Assembly (NCBI RefSeq): GCF_027579695.1
Contig: NC_083583.1
Span: 1,162,125 to 1,226,124 of the forward strand
Length of the DNA stretch: 64,000 nucleotides
Direction of reading: 5' to 3'
Source of the DNA: Neoarius graeffei
Taxonomy: Eukaryota; Chordata; Actinopteri; Siluriformes; Ariidae
Positions 22,472 through 37,000 of the stretch are shown here, one piece after another. The position numbers and the translations under genes were made by a program. Below the pieces are notes generated by a model. The model did no database searches. It worked only from the letters and a program-made list of their open reading frames with translations, and was not told the origin of the DNA. Each line of letters begins with the position of its first letter. Position 1 is the first letter of the stretch.

Positions 22472-24435
22472 GTACAGTGGCCTTCAGAGCTGCAGCACGT
22501 TACAAGAGCTCTGGTGTGAAGTCTGATTTTAATGTGCTGATGTGTGTGTGTGTGTGTGTGTGTGTGTCTATACTTGCTATAGATTGAGGACTAGAATGTT
22601 TTTTTACCACAGCAGAGTGAGGTAATTTTTGTGAAGTGAGGACATTTTGTCTGGTCCTCACTTTTTAAAGGGCTGTTTGGGGGTTAAGACTCAGTTTTAG
22701 GGTTCAGATTAGAATGAGGTTTAGGTTAGGGGTGGGGTTAGGGTAAGGGGTGGGGTTTGGGGTGGGGTTAGGGATGGGGTTAGGTTTATGGTTCGGGGTG
22801 GGGTTAGGGATGGGGTTAGGTTTATGGTTCGGGGTGGGGTTAGGGATGGGGTTAGGTTTATGGTTCGGGGTGGGGTTAGGGTTAAGGATGTGGTTAGGGA
22901 TTTAGTTGTGATGGTTAAGATTAGGGTAAGGGGCTCGGGAGTGTATTATGTCAGTGAGAATCTCCACAAAGATAGAAGTACAAGAGTGTGTGTGCATGTG
23001 TGTTTGTGTGTGCATGTATGTGTGCATATGTGAGATGGATTCAGAACACATGGACGTTTCAGAGCTTCATGGTGTGTTGAATTATTTTTAGTAGAAAGAT
23101 TTGTTGAAGCAGCTGCGAGTTCATATGTTTATTGCAATCGTGTTGCTCTTTTCTGTTGGATTTGGTTTTTTTTACTCTGAAATGAACGAATCCTTCATGA
23201 ACTTTCAGCTCCACACTTTAGAAAGTGAATCACTGCTTAAAGAATCTGTGCATTATTATTCATGCATGTGTGGTGTGATTTCTTTACCAGTGGTTCCTGC
23301 GTTCATGGAGTTCATTTCTTCTTTTTCTTCTCCAACGTGTCCCACATCCGCTCCGTCCTCTCTCAAAGAATCCTGATTTATAGATTCCACTCGGAATAGT
23401 GGATGATGTCGGAGTTAATTAGCACTTTTCCTCTCTGTGGGTGAAACACAGATCTGTGTGTGTTCTCTGTGTGAGTCTGAGACGCTGCCGCTCCGACTGC
23501 TGCCTCCAGGAGAACCTCATCGCCATGGCTGCACTGCTTCCTCGCCTCTTATTGGCTCCTGGTTGCTATAAGTTACACAGTTCATTTGCCATCACTTGTT
23601 TATTGAAAGATTGCATCAGGGAGCAAGCGCTTGTTACCTGTTCTGTATGTAATGCTTGTTCCTGCACGTGTCCTGTTCCAAACAACATCTCCAGTGTTTA
23701 TTTGGGTTTTTCATTCTTGCTCCGCTCCTCTTAAATGAAAGAACTATTTTTGGAGCTGCTGTGTAGGCTTCAGAACCCTCACACATTCTCACAGGAGCTC
23801 AAGTACAGCTTGAAGAAGAGACAAGAAAAGAATTATGAAATGAGGATCTTCTCAGCCACCTATGCGTTGAAAGTGAAAGAAGGTCCTCCAGTTTTCTGGC
23901 TTTTTAGCTTCAACTGCTGATCCAGGAGCAGGTGTGCAGTTTCTTGGCAGGTTAGGATGTGAGAAGAAATTGCTTCCAGATCAGCTTGTTCAGTCCACAT
24001 GCTGCATTATACTTTGTTTAGATCAAATCTACTCTCAGCTGCTCTTCTACAGCCATTTACACACTTTATCAGAGGTTTCAGATCTGTGACTGACTCCAGA
24101 TCAGCGTCTGCAATCCATCTGATTCACTCTCACTCATATCTGATCTGATTTGTGCAGATTTCTGAAAGATGAACTTTTATGTGACTCCAGATCAGCTCGT
24201 AGTTCCACTCGCCTCATTTCTGTATTTCAGCCTCAGTCTCTGATTTCGTGGAAATTGAGCACAGAACAATCTGAAGTTTCTTTAATTTCAGTCAGAACTA
24301 CACACTAAAACAAAACGTGCTTTCAGAATATTCTGGGGAAGAAAAAATGAAATAAATATAAATAAGTGTTTATGACAAACTTTTACTTGTTCACTGGAGC
24401 TTTGAAACTTCTTTAAGAGCTTTCTGCCATTGAAC

Positions 24436-24491
<56 letters not shown>

Positions 24492-25167
24492 TTGTTATAT
24501 ATCACTTTTCACTTGGAGTACAAAATCTCTAAAACTTTACATAAGGGAAAAAAAATCTCCATATTTAAAGAAGAGGGAAAAATCACCAAAAGTTAAAAAT
24601 AAGAGATGAAGAAATTCACATTGAAGATACAGTAAATGATGAAGATTCTATTGAACTGAAGAGTTAATAATATTGTTGTGGTTCTCAAGATGACACAACG
24701 TTCTCAGTCATGAACTCAGGTGAAATTTTACTTGGTCTTGTCTCGATCTTTTCTTGATCTTATCTCAAACTTATCTCAGTATTGTCTTTGTCTCGTCTCT
24801 GTCTTGTCTGAGTCTTGTCCTCGAGGACTCTATGTATTTCTCTGAGACTCCCTGAGACTGTTAACATCATTTCCATGGATGAGTCCTTCATAATGTTCCT
24901 GTTACAATAAGTCAATCTCTCTCTCTCTCTCTCTCTCTCTGTGGAGTTATATATCACTTATACATTTCCAGTGACTTTGTTTCAGTATTTTTTATCTCCT
25001 TATGTTCAAAATGATTTCCACAAATCCCTGTGTTTCATCTCAGAAATCTGAACCAAAAGAAGCTCATTTTATTTACCAGCTGTTTGTTTACATCAGGAAT
25101 TATCACACCTTTACATGTGCTGGTGCTGCACTTAAAAATCTTCTGTATAACTAGCAAAGTGTGTGTC

Positions 25168-25226
<59 letters not shown>

Positions 25227-26739
25227 CAATGCAGTGATATACAGTAGGATTATACTGCAGCACTTTCTAGAAGAATGGGCGTCATATGTCCTGTGTAAGT
25301 TCTGTGTTCTTTTGTATGAAATTGTAAAACTAAAGGAGATGCGTAATTTATTTAATTCAAGAGAAACTTCATGTGAGGTTAGGAAGATATTACATGCACC
25401 AAATTAACACTCCTGAGCATCTGGTCTTGGGCTGGACATGGACTCAGTCATGTGTGGTGTTGGTCTCGTCTCGATCTTGACCCTGTCACACTCACTCTTC
25501 ACTCGGTCATGGCAAAGCAGGTCTGAAACCCAAGATGAGTAAATAATATGTAGAAGTGTTATAAGAGCTCATAGAGACCCGTCTTACCTTCAGAGCTCAT
25601 CGCTGGTCCGTCAGTGACACCGTGATTTTCACTCACAGCAGACTGAGACAGCAGACGTGTGTTCAGGGCGTGGTGTGAGTTTTAGTGTCGCATTACTGAA
25701 ACATATGATCTGAGTGTCCGGGGCCAGTGTTCATCAGTCCACAGGACTTGTTTCCAAAATGCATCAGGCTTATTTAGATGTTCATTTGCAAACTTCAGAT
25801 GCTGAATTTTGTGGCTCGGACGCAGGAAAGGTTTTCTTCTGATGACTCTCCCATGAAGGTCATATTTGTTCAGGTGTCGCTGCATAGTAGAACAGTGCAC
25901 CACCACTCCAGGGTCTGCTAAATCTTTCTGAAGGTCTTTTGCAGTCAAACAGGGGTTTTTATTTGCCTTTCTAGCAATCCAACGAGCAGTTCTTTCAGAA
26001 AGTTTTCTTCATCTTCCAGACCTCACCTTGATTTCCACTGTTTCTGTTAACTGCCATTTCTTAATAACATTACAGTCTGAGGAAACAGCTACCTGAAAAC
26101 ACTTTGCTGCGTTCTTGTAGCCTTCTCCTGCTTTGTGAGCATCAATTATTTTATTATTCAGAATGCGAGGGAGTTGCTTAGAGGAGCCCATGGCTGTTGA
26201 TTTAAGGGACAAGTTTGAGGAGTCAGAGAATTTATACAGCTTTGAAATCTGCATCATCTGACCTTTCCTAACGAAGAATTTGAACAAGCCACAGCTCAAT
26301 AAGTTAATTAAGGTCTGGAACCTTGGTAAAAGTTACCTGAGAACTCAAATGTATTGGGGTGCCCAAACTTTCGCATGGTGTTCCTTTTCTTTTTTCACTC
26401 TCCAATTGTACAAAACAAAAATAATACACAAATCTTGCAGAAAATGCTGAAAAGAAATGTGTCGTCTTTACCTTTATGCCTTTTGGTGATCAGTTCATCT
26501 TCTGCTCACTTAACTATTCACAGTAACAGACATTTTCAGCAAGGGTGCCCAAACTTTTGCATGCCACTGTATCCACCTCAGGCTAGTGAATATCAGTGAA
26601 TAATAACCTCGACTTTATCTTGATTATTATTTAAATAATATCGCCTGGCTTCTATTCCATTCAGCGAGCTTGATACTGAAGGAGTCAAAGACGAGAAACT
26701 GAATGGAATATATCTGATAGACCACGAAAAAAAGCCAGA

Positions 26740-26778
<39 letters not shown>

Positions 26779-28011
26779 GTATACACATTCCTTTCAGGTG
26801 CTCAACACATCTTTCTTTTTCAAAATTCTCTCAAAATCTTCTGTATTTAACAGAGCAAACCTGGCAGCCATGTTTGTTTACAAATTGTCACAGTCGCTCG
26901 CTAGCATGGAAGTTTTACATCTCCAATGTGTGACGTCATGTTGTCTTGACAACCATGTAATATCATAAACCATATTCAGCGCTCATTCTCCATTGGGTAG
27001 AGTGATGTAATACACGTAGGATAAGCGATATGCTAACAATATTGCATGCTATCAAATTGAATTAATGAAACCCGCTAGAAGGGAATAGAAGGCATGTTTT
27101 TATTCCATGGAAAAAGTGACCTGTATGGATAATAATTCCTGATATTTCACTTCACCTTTGGTGAATAATTGTTAAATAACACCTTAAAGGGTTCTTTGGT
27201 TTGTGCCTTTGGAGAACTGTTAAAGATTCCATTAAGAACCCAGCAACAGAAGGTTTTTCATTTAGAAAATGTTCCAAATGCAGATTTTTCTAGAAATCTA
27301 TAATAAGTAACTTTGAGGAATTGTTTATTTTGAGCTTCACACTACACACAATTCATCTGTTTATTCTGTTTCCATCAAGCAGCAGATTTTTTGTGACTAA
27401 AAGGCTCTTTATTGCAGTCAGTAACGAACAGAGAGGATGCAGACACATAGCGCTGGAGACACAGCATCACGTCTGACGCTCACTAACGCGGTGTTGATAG
27501 TGTTTAATTTTAACAGAGCAACAATAACAGACACTGACTCTAACGTCCAGGCTACACGTGCTGGAGCTGAGATCATGTGACTGTCAGGAGCCAATCACAG
27601 AACAACAGACTTCACTGTTTTGGATGATCTCTGTTTTCTTCTCCTAGTCGTGAATCCACACAGCGTAACACACGAGGTGGTGGTTTTTACTCGGAGGATG
27701 AGTTTGGTCTTTTGTGTAAAAAGTGAAATTGATCAGATGAAGCCACGCGTGAGACCACGCGTTATTACCCACAGTGGAGCTGAGACTCAGACACCCAAAT
27801 GAAGCGCAGGATTGTCACAAACTCACTGAGTGACACTGGCTGAATGAATCTCTTTGAGTGGTGTTGTTTTTTTTTTTCCGATGATTCAGTGATCGTTCGT
27901 GACATTTTGAGTTTTGTTCCTCAAAGAGACGAAATGAAAATAAGGTCATGCTGAGAAATGACTTCAACTGGAAGAGATACAGTGAGAGCAGTGAGTTAAA
28001 CACCTTCAGAG

Positions 28012-28081
<70 letters not shown>

Positions 28082-28111
28082 GTTTCAGACTGAGTAGTGT
28101 CATTATGAGGA

Positions 28112-28154
<43 letters not shown>

Positions 28155-28263
28155 ACTGATTCATCTTTCCTGTGTTATATAATGAGATGCCGACCCTCAT
28201 TATAGTAAATCTGTTTATGTCATTATTTTCTAGTTTGATAGTAACAAACTGATGATCCTGACT

Positions 28264-28318
<55 letters not shown>

Positions 28319-30990
28319 TGGGATGGTTTGATTAGGAAAGGAGATGAGGTTTTTGTTCAAGCCCACAGCAGACAGAGCAAGAAAGAAAAAACACACCTCG
28401 AGTTCACTCCAGTGAGAGTGTAATAAAGTATAAATATACTGTACAGAGTGGAGTAAAGATCTTCTGGACCTTTTGATGATTTCACGCAGCCCCTAATCCT
28501 GATATTTTACCAGACCAGACCATCATTACTCCAGGAGCTGTAGCTGGACTCTGAGCTGGGTTTAGTTTTCACAAGGATTCGTCGGGGTTTAAGGTAAATG
28601 TAAATACAGGAGCGTTGATTAAAGCTGATGTTCGGGCTGCGATCAGGGCGAAGCGATCAAGCTCCACTGCACACATTGAGAACAGAGAGCTGATTTAATT
28701 TCATGTACTTTGTGCAAAGACAATAAAGACATTAATTCATTAGGGAGAGGAAACTCAAAAACACAGAAGAATAAAATCACCAAATGAATTTGTCTGTTAA
28801 ATGTCATGTTTTCTGTAACTCTGTACACTGATTTTGTTCCTCAACACACTTTTCTGTTTCTGATCAGATCTATTAGTCTAATCATCTCTCTTTCGTCAGT
28901 CTGTTTGTCCCACTTCTCTGGATGGTGATTGGTCAGAAGGTGTTGATTAATTTTCCATAACTGCAGCTCTGACATTTAGTGCAGTGCTGATATGAAGTTT
29001 TCTTTTTTGTAAGAAGTTTATTTAACATTTATGGAAGGAGTCTCCAGTGTCAGTGTTTTGTTACAGTGGGTTATAAAGCAGCTATAGTTATCAGTGTTAT
29101 AGATATCGTGAGAACATTTCACTGACATTAAATGTAACTATAAATGGATAAAAAGTATGATTTATCTTCCATCCATCCATCCATCCATCCATCCATCCAT
29201 CCATCCATCCATCCATCCATCCATCCATCCATCCATTATCTAGTGTTGTGCATGAACATGTTCAAAAGAACGCGTTCATTGAACACGCTCGTTTTTCCAT
29301 GAACTTTGAACTGAACGCAACAACTTTGTAATGAAAGAACTTGAACGTGAATTCGTTCAAATTATGCGACATGAACGACAAACATGAAGATGAATGAAAC
29401 ATGAAACCTGGTGAATCGAGTGGCACGTCTACTTGCAAGATATTTTACGTTCTACTACTTCACTGTCAGTCTGATGTTGTTGTCACTCACTGCCCTGAGG
29501 TGCCGCGTGTGTGCAATGCATCATGGATAACGTAGTGTGAAGCCGGAGATAGTGGATGGCTCTATGATTTGGCTCCATACTACGTTACCCATGATGCAGC
29601 AGAGCAGAGTAGGCGTAACCCAGCGTTCCCTAGCTACAGGCAGCAGACAGCGTGCACACCACAGCCGGCGCGCACTCACAGCAACATGGCCAGTGAAAGT
29701 TCAAGTAGCAGCACGGAGAACACAGATGAGACGGATTCTCCTCATGGTTATTTACAGCAATTTTACACAATTTCACACAAAGACTCAGACGGTAAAAACC
29801 TTACCTTTCTGTGTAAGCTCTGTCCACCTTTCCTGAAAAAAACAAGTAAGAACATCGACAACGTCGTTCTCAAATTTGAAACGACACATTGAGTTGAAGC
29901 ATCTGTCCAGTTTCAAAGCATATATGCAAGGGTTAGGGTTAGGTTACCCTAACCCAGTTCACTTTTAACATGTTTGAACTGAACTTGAACTAGTTCAAAA
30001 AAAGTGTGAACTTGCACAACACTGCCATTATCTATACTTATCCATCAGGGTCATGGGGGAAGCTGGAGCCAATCACAACTGACTCTAGGTCAGGGGTGGG
30101 GTTCACCCTGGGTGGGTCACCAATCTGTCACAGGGCTAAACAGAGACGTACAACTGTCTCACACACACACACACCTCTGGGGGATTTAGAGTTGCCAGTG
30201 GACCAAATCCACATGTCTTTGGACTGTGGGAGGAAACCGGCGACCTGGAGGAAACCCACACAGACACGAGGAGAGAACACACAAACTCCACACAGAAAGC
30301 CCCCAGTCAGCCATGAGGTTCGAACCCAGAACCTTCTTGTGATGAGGTGACAGTGAATCACTGCACCACCGAGCCACGCCCTGTACCGGTATCTTCTGTA
30401 CTGATCTTTTAAAAAAATGATCTTTAGTAAGTTGCTGTTGTGTCAGAGGAATAAAACACACAGGGAGGTGCTGTTAGAGGAAAATCACTAGCGTGAGGCT
30501 GATAACAGGAGCTCTGCTTCATCACACCACCACACTGTTGATTATTTTCCTACAACGACATGCCACAAACACAGTTGGGTGCCATGATGAACGAAGACCC
30601 GACAGTAATCGCTACAGTAATCCTTCAGAATCCTGGGTTTCTGTTTTAATTATTATAATTAATCTGGTTTTCATAATTACACAGAGATTTATTTAAGGAG
30701 AAATTTCTTCACAATGAAGAGTCGCTCATGTTCATATTTAATGTTTATTAATAACACGGTGGAGTTTTCTGAAATGTATATGAGCTCCATGAGCGTGTAC
30801 TGGATATATCCTCATCATTCTCCTATAAATGGCCTTTTTATAGACATGAAAACTCAATCTCGGTCAGAGAGAAGTGCATCAGTGAGGCTGGAAAGACAAA
30901 ACTGTGTGAGTAAAGTCTTAAAAATGATGGACTGGACTCAACAACCCTTTGGATACAGAATTAACACCATGACAGTATTTAGCCTGCCTA

Positions 30991-31034
<44 letters not shown>

Positions 31035-34000
31035 AGATAAATTCCATTCCTTCATGCTTCATGTCCTCCTCAGCAGCTCTGAGTGAACGCTTCAGCTTGT
31101 CAGAGATGATTAGAAGGAAGCAGATGAGAACCGCTGACACTTCAAAGGCTGGGTAAAGATCAGTGGCTCCTACAGGACCTGAAAGAGAACTTACAGTCAC
31201 GCATATCGTTAACACAGCAGCATGTCATCATATCTACACTCACAGCGTTCCTTTCCCTCTCCGTCACTTCACTGTTCACTGCTCTGTGAATGAAAACGAA
31301 GACCTACAACACAAAGCTCAGAGTTGTTCAATAAAATAGCATTAAAAATGTCCTGTTTGTGTTTTTCTCACTACAGCACCCTGGATGATGAGTGCAGTAA
31401 TCTCCGACAGCAGAAACTGGACAGACAGGTGAGATTTTCGCATCTACATGATATCTGTCACAGAATAAAAATAAACCAAGTGTATATTTTAGAAATAGAA
31501 CTCCTGAAGTGTGTGGGCATGTCAGGTTTCCACGGTGATTGACAGCCATGTTCCTGGAAACAGAAATAACCTGGAGTTAGTTGCAGGGACTGAGTGGAGC
31601 GGTTCTGTAAAGTTTTAGTTTTTACACATGAAAATGAATGAAAAGTTTTTGAGCCACAGTGAGTGTGTGAGTGCTGAAAATAAAATCAGACTGGACCTGG
31701 TGTGTGTTCCTGAAACAGCACATCCTCTGAAACACCTGCAGTTATGTGTTCTCGTGTCTAAAGTTAATTTTGTCGAACCATAATATCGCTCAGTTTTTAA
31801 AAATTAAACTAAAACTTTAACAGTTGTATATAATTCCAACCCTGTCCTGAAAAAGCAGAGCAAAGCCACAGAAGATCTACTTTAGGTTCTCTGAAGAACT
31901 TCTCCATCCATGATGCTTTAATCATTTTCTGTTGTTGATGCATTGAACTGAATCATTATTTACTTTCCACAATAAACCTCCTCCCACATGATGGACTCAG
32001 GAAGCGGGCGTGCGCTACACTAACAGTAAATGTCTGCTGAACTGTAGGTTTAGTTCTGGAGGAGAGGACAGATGGAGGACAGATAGATTTTTTCCACATC
32101 ACCGTATCTCTCCAGCTTCATGGTCTCTGTATCAGTGCCGTCAGATCGCTGCAGAGAGAGCGAGGAAGAGACTCGCTGTCTTTCAGCTGTGATGTGGGAG
32201 TCTGAGGACATCTGCTTTAAACACTGCTCAGATGGAGCTGAAGCGGCTGTGCTGTGGATGCAATAGGTGGAGGAGAGAAGAGCGCATGAAGCTCGTCCAT
32301 GTTTCTCAGAGGAGCAGACGCCAGATTAGCATGTGATTTCAATAACGTCTGCTTTGTGTAACAACACTGAGAGACATGGAGCTGAAGCTAGGAGCCGTGT
32401 CTCACATCTCATGTTTCTCATGCTTCATGTGTCTCATGTCTCAGTGTCTCATGTTTTATGCATCTTATGTCCAAAAACCCCCAGTCTCCCCCCAGCAATA
32501 AAAAAGACCAATCTGCACTGATTGTATTTTTTATTCAGACATTTGAAACAACACAAATAAACATTAAAATCTATGTAAATATTAAAATATTTACAAAAAC
32601 AGACACATAAACATCAGAAAGAAGTAACACATAGAAGCAAATTGTCATAGATCAGTACAAAGAAAAAATAATGAAATTATTAGAATAAAAGTCCTGGTTA
32701 TGTTTTTGATGCAGGGTCACACTTTCCCATGATGGAACTGTATGAAATTATCTCCAGACTTCTGTATGTGAGTTCAACAGAAAACAGAATATTGTCACAG
32801 CATAGGAAGCAAAAGTCTCTACTCATTTATAGGTGTTTCTGTATTTTGTATTTTTTACATTATAGAACAAAACTGAAGACATCAAAACTGTGAAATAACA
32901 TCTGGAACATATCTGGAATTATGTGGAAAACAAAAAAAGTGTTAAAAAACAAAATGTTTGACATTTAGTTTCTTCAGCGTATCCAGCGTTTCCCTTGATG
33001 ACTCTTTGTACACTATTGTCATTCCCTTAACCAGCTTCATGAGGGAGTCACCTGGAATGCTTTTCAATTAACAGCTGTGTCTCATCAGAAGGTCATTAGT
33101 GGACGAGTTTCTCACCTTCTTAACGCATTTGAGATCAAACAGTAAATAATGAATAATAAAATAAAGTAAATAGCCCTATAACACAACTGTAGTAATCCAT
33201 ATTATGTGAAGAACTTAACAACTCAGTAAAGAGAAACAACATCCATCATTACTTTAAGACAGGAAGTGACTTCTAATTAATAAAAATAAAGAAAAAAACA
33301 CTGAATTAGAAGGGGTGTACAGATTTTTGACTGGTCCTGTAGCTGTATATCTTTGTAACGATTCAGCGTTCGTGGGTGGAGCACAGAGGACGGCAGGACA
33401 GAGATCAGGTTTGACAGTGCGTTTATTGCTAGACTTTTCAGTTTAACAATCATTCATTTACTCAAACAGACACACACACAACCGGCGTCTGGTTCCGGGA
33501 TGAGCTCCTCTGCTCTCACTCTCCCTCCTTAAGTAGGGCGCGGTCACTGGGAAGACACAAACACAGGTTAATTGCTCTCAGGTGTAGTGATTTTGCCACT
33601 CACCTTCCCTGACTCCACCCTCCTGTCACAGACCGGCGCTTGACCACGCCCCCGCTGCCACATACCCCCACCGCCCGACTCAGGCCGGGCGGCCGTCCGG
33701 CCTGCAGCCGACTCCCCCCCCCCCCTTGGCGGGAGAGGAAGTCCGCCACGACCATCTGCGCCCCCGGCCTGTGGACCACCTTGAAATTAAAGGGTTGGAG
33801 TGCCAGATACCAACGGGTGATCCGCGCGTTGGCATCTTTCATGCGGTGGAGCCACTGGAGGGGCGCGTGGTCTGAACAGAGGGTGAAAGGGCGCCCCAGC
33901 AGGTAGTACCGGAGGGTGAGGACCGCCCACTTGATGGCCAGACACTCTTTCTCTATGGTGCTGTAGCGCCCCTCACGCACCGACAGCTTCCTGCTTATAT

Positions 34001-37000
34001 ACAGGACGGGGCGGTCCTCCCCCTCCACCTCCTGGGACAAAACCGCCCCCAGCCCTCTGTCTGATGCATCGGTCTGCAACATAAAGGGGAGAGAAAAGTC
34101 AGGGGAGTGTAGAAGTGGCCCCCCACACAGTGCAACCTTTACCTCTGAAAAAGCCCGCTGGCACTGCTCCGTCCACTGGACCGGATCTGGTGCCCCCTTT
34201 TTAGTGAAATCAGTCAGCGGGCTGGTGACGTCCGAATAATTAGGTATAAACCTACGATAATAGCCAGCCAGCCCCAGGAACTGTCTCACCCCCTTTTTGG
34301 TCTGGGGCCTCGGGCAGGCCGCAATCGCTGCGGTCTTATTAATTTGGGGACGCACCTGCCCGTTGCCCAAGTGGAAGCCCAGATACCGTACTTCCACCCG
34401 CCCAATCGCACACTTCTTTGGGTTGGCTGTGAGACCCGCCCGCCTCAGCGACCTAAGGACGGCCCTTAGGTGTTCCAAGTGCCTCGGCCAGTCATTACTA
34501 TATATGATGATGTCATCCAGATAGGCGGCCGCATAGGTGGCGTGGGGGTGGAGGACCCGATCCATCAGCCGCTGAAACGTAGCGGGCGCCCCAAACAGCC
34601 CAAATGGAAGTGTAATGAATTGGTGTAACCCAAACGGTGTGGAAAAGGCCGTTTTTTCTCGGGATAGTGGAGTCAAGGGGATCTGCCAATATCCCTTCGT
34701 CAAATCCAGTGTCGAATAAAAGTGAGCCGTGCCTAGTCGATCAAGCAACTCATCAATATGAGGCATTGGGTACGCGTCAAATTTAGACACCGCGTTGACT
34801 TTCCTATAGTCCACACAAAACCGGACCGACCCGTCGGCCTTGGATACCAAGACCACCGGGCTGCTCCAGTCACTGTGGGACTCCTCGACGATGCCCATTT
34901 CGAGCATGGTCTGAAGTTCTTCCCAAACCACCTTTTTTTTGTGTTTGGGTAGCCTGTAAAGGCGGCTACGCACTACCACCCACGGGGGCGTCTCGATGTG
35001 GTGCTCTATGAGGTTAGTGCAACCGGGCAGGGGCGAGAACACATCCGAAAACTCGGCCTGCAACTGGGCGACCTCCGTGAGTTGGGTCGGGGAGAGGTGG
35101 TCTCCACAGGGGACCGGAGAGGTACGTGATGCCAATGTCCCCTTTTGAACCTCCGGCCCCAGTTCCGCCTTCTCCGGAACCACCGACACCAACGCCACGG
35201 GGACCTCCTCGTTCCAGAGTTTAAGCAGGTAAATCTGTAGCGCCCCACCCCTGTCCATTCGCCTCACCTCATAGTCGACGTCCCCAACTCGCCGTGTGAC
35301 CTCAAAGGGTCCTTGCCACTTGGCGATCAATTTGGAGCTTGACGTGGGCAACAGTACGAGTACCTTATCTCCCGGTGTGAACTCTCTAAGGCGTGTACCC
35401 TTGTTGTACAGGCGGGCTTGCCGTTCCTGGGCCTGCCACAAATTCTCCTGAGTTAGGTGGGTGAGCGTGTGGAGTTTTGCGCGCAGGTCCATAACGTACT
35501 GAATTTCGTTCTTACTTTGTGAAGGTCCCTCCTCCCAATTTTCCCGCAGCACGTCCAGGATGCCGCGCGGCTTATGCCCATATAATAATTTGAACGGGGA
35601 GAACCCCGTGGAGGCTTGGGGGACCTCTCGCACTGAGAACAGCAAGGGTTCGAGCCACTTATCCCAGTTACGTGCATCCTCACTTACGAATTTCTTAATA
35701 ATATTTTTGAGGGTGCGGTTAAATCGTTCCACTAAACCGTCCGTTTGTGAGTGATACACGCTGGTGCGGATCGGCTTAATCCCCAATAACCCATACAGTT
35801 CGCGCAGTGTTCGTGACATAAACGTAGTGCCTTGATCAGTCAGAATCTCTTTCGGGATTCCAACTCGGGAGATGACGCGGAAGAGTGCCTCTGCAATACT
35901 GCGTGCTGAGATATTGCGCAGAGGCACTGCTTCCGGGTATCGCATTGCATAGTCCACCAGAACTAATATAAAGCGGTACCCTCGTGCTGACCGATCTAAT
36001 GGCCCGACGAGATGCATCCCAATTCTCTCAAATGGGGTCTCGATTAATGGTAGAGGGCGCAAAGGCACTTTTGGAATGGCCGCTGGGTTTACTAACTGGC
36101 ATTCGCGGCATGCCGTACACCACCTACAGACATCGCCGCGAATCCCCGGCCAATAGAATCGGGCCATTATTCGGGCTAGTGTTTTATCCTGCCCCAAGTG
36201 TCCAGCCATGGGATTAAAGTGAGCCGCCTGGAATACCAATTCCCGGCGGCTCTTCGGAATTAAAAGCTGCGTGACGCACTCTTTAGTTTGAGTGTCCTGC
36301 GTCACTTGGTATAATCTATCCTTCATAATTGCGAAGTAGGGGAAGGACGGGGTGGCGTTCGGCTGGAGCGTTTGACCATCGATTACTCTCACTTGGTCAA
36401 ACGCATGCCGCAGAGTCTCGTCTTGCGACTGCTCTAATGGGAAATCCGCGAGGGATTCCCCAATAGAGAGAGGAGGAGCCGGCGGCTCCTCACTCTGATG
36501 CGGAGATGACGTAGACGGCTCTGTGACAGCTGCTCCTGCCAACGCGACACCGGGACCTCCCCTGGCAAATGGCAGGACCCACTCTCGACTAGGCATGTCA
36601 TTAAACCCCGAAATCCTGGCCAATCCGTCCCCAAAATTAGAGAGTGGGTAAGGCGGGGATTAACCGCCGCCTTCACTATAAATTTTTCCCCTCTGAAAAT
36701 AATGTGGACCGACACCAAAGGGTAGCTGTGAACATCCCCGTGCACACATAACACCTTCACCCCTTGTGCTCCCCCCAATGCCTCGTTTTGAACCAGGCTT
36801 TGGCGAATTGAGGTCTGATTACAACCAGAATCCACCAACGCCTGATATGTAGCCCCTTGGATACTTACCGGTATGCAATACGCTCTGGCCCAATCGAGGG
36901 CGGCCTCTGGTGCGTCGGGGATCCGAACCACCGCACCCACTTCCTTTGCCGTGCACTGCTGTTGAAGGTGGCCCGGCTCCCCGCAGCGCCAGCAAACCGG

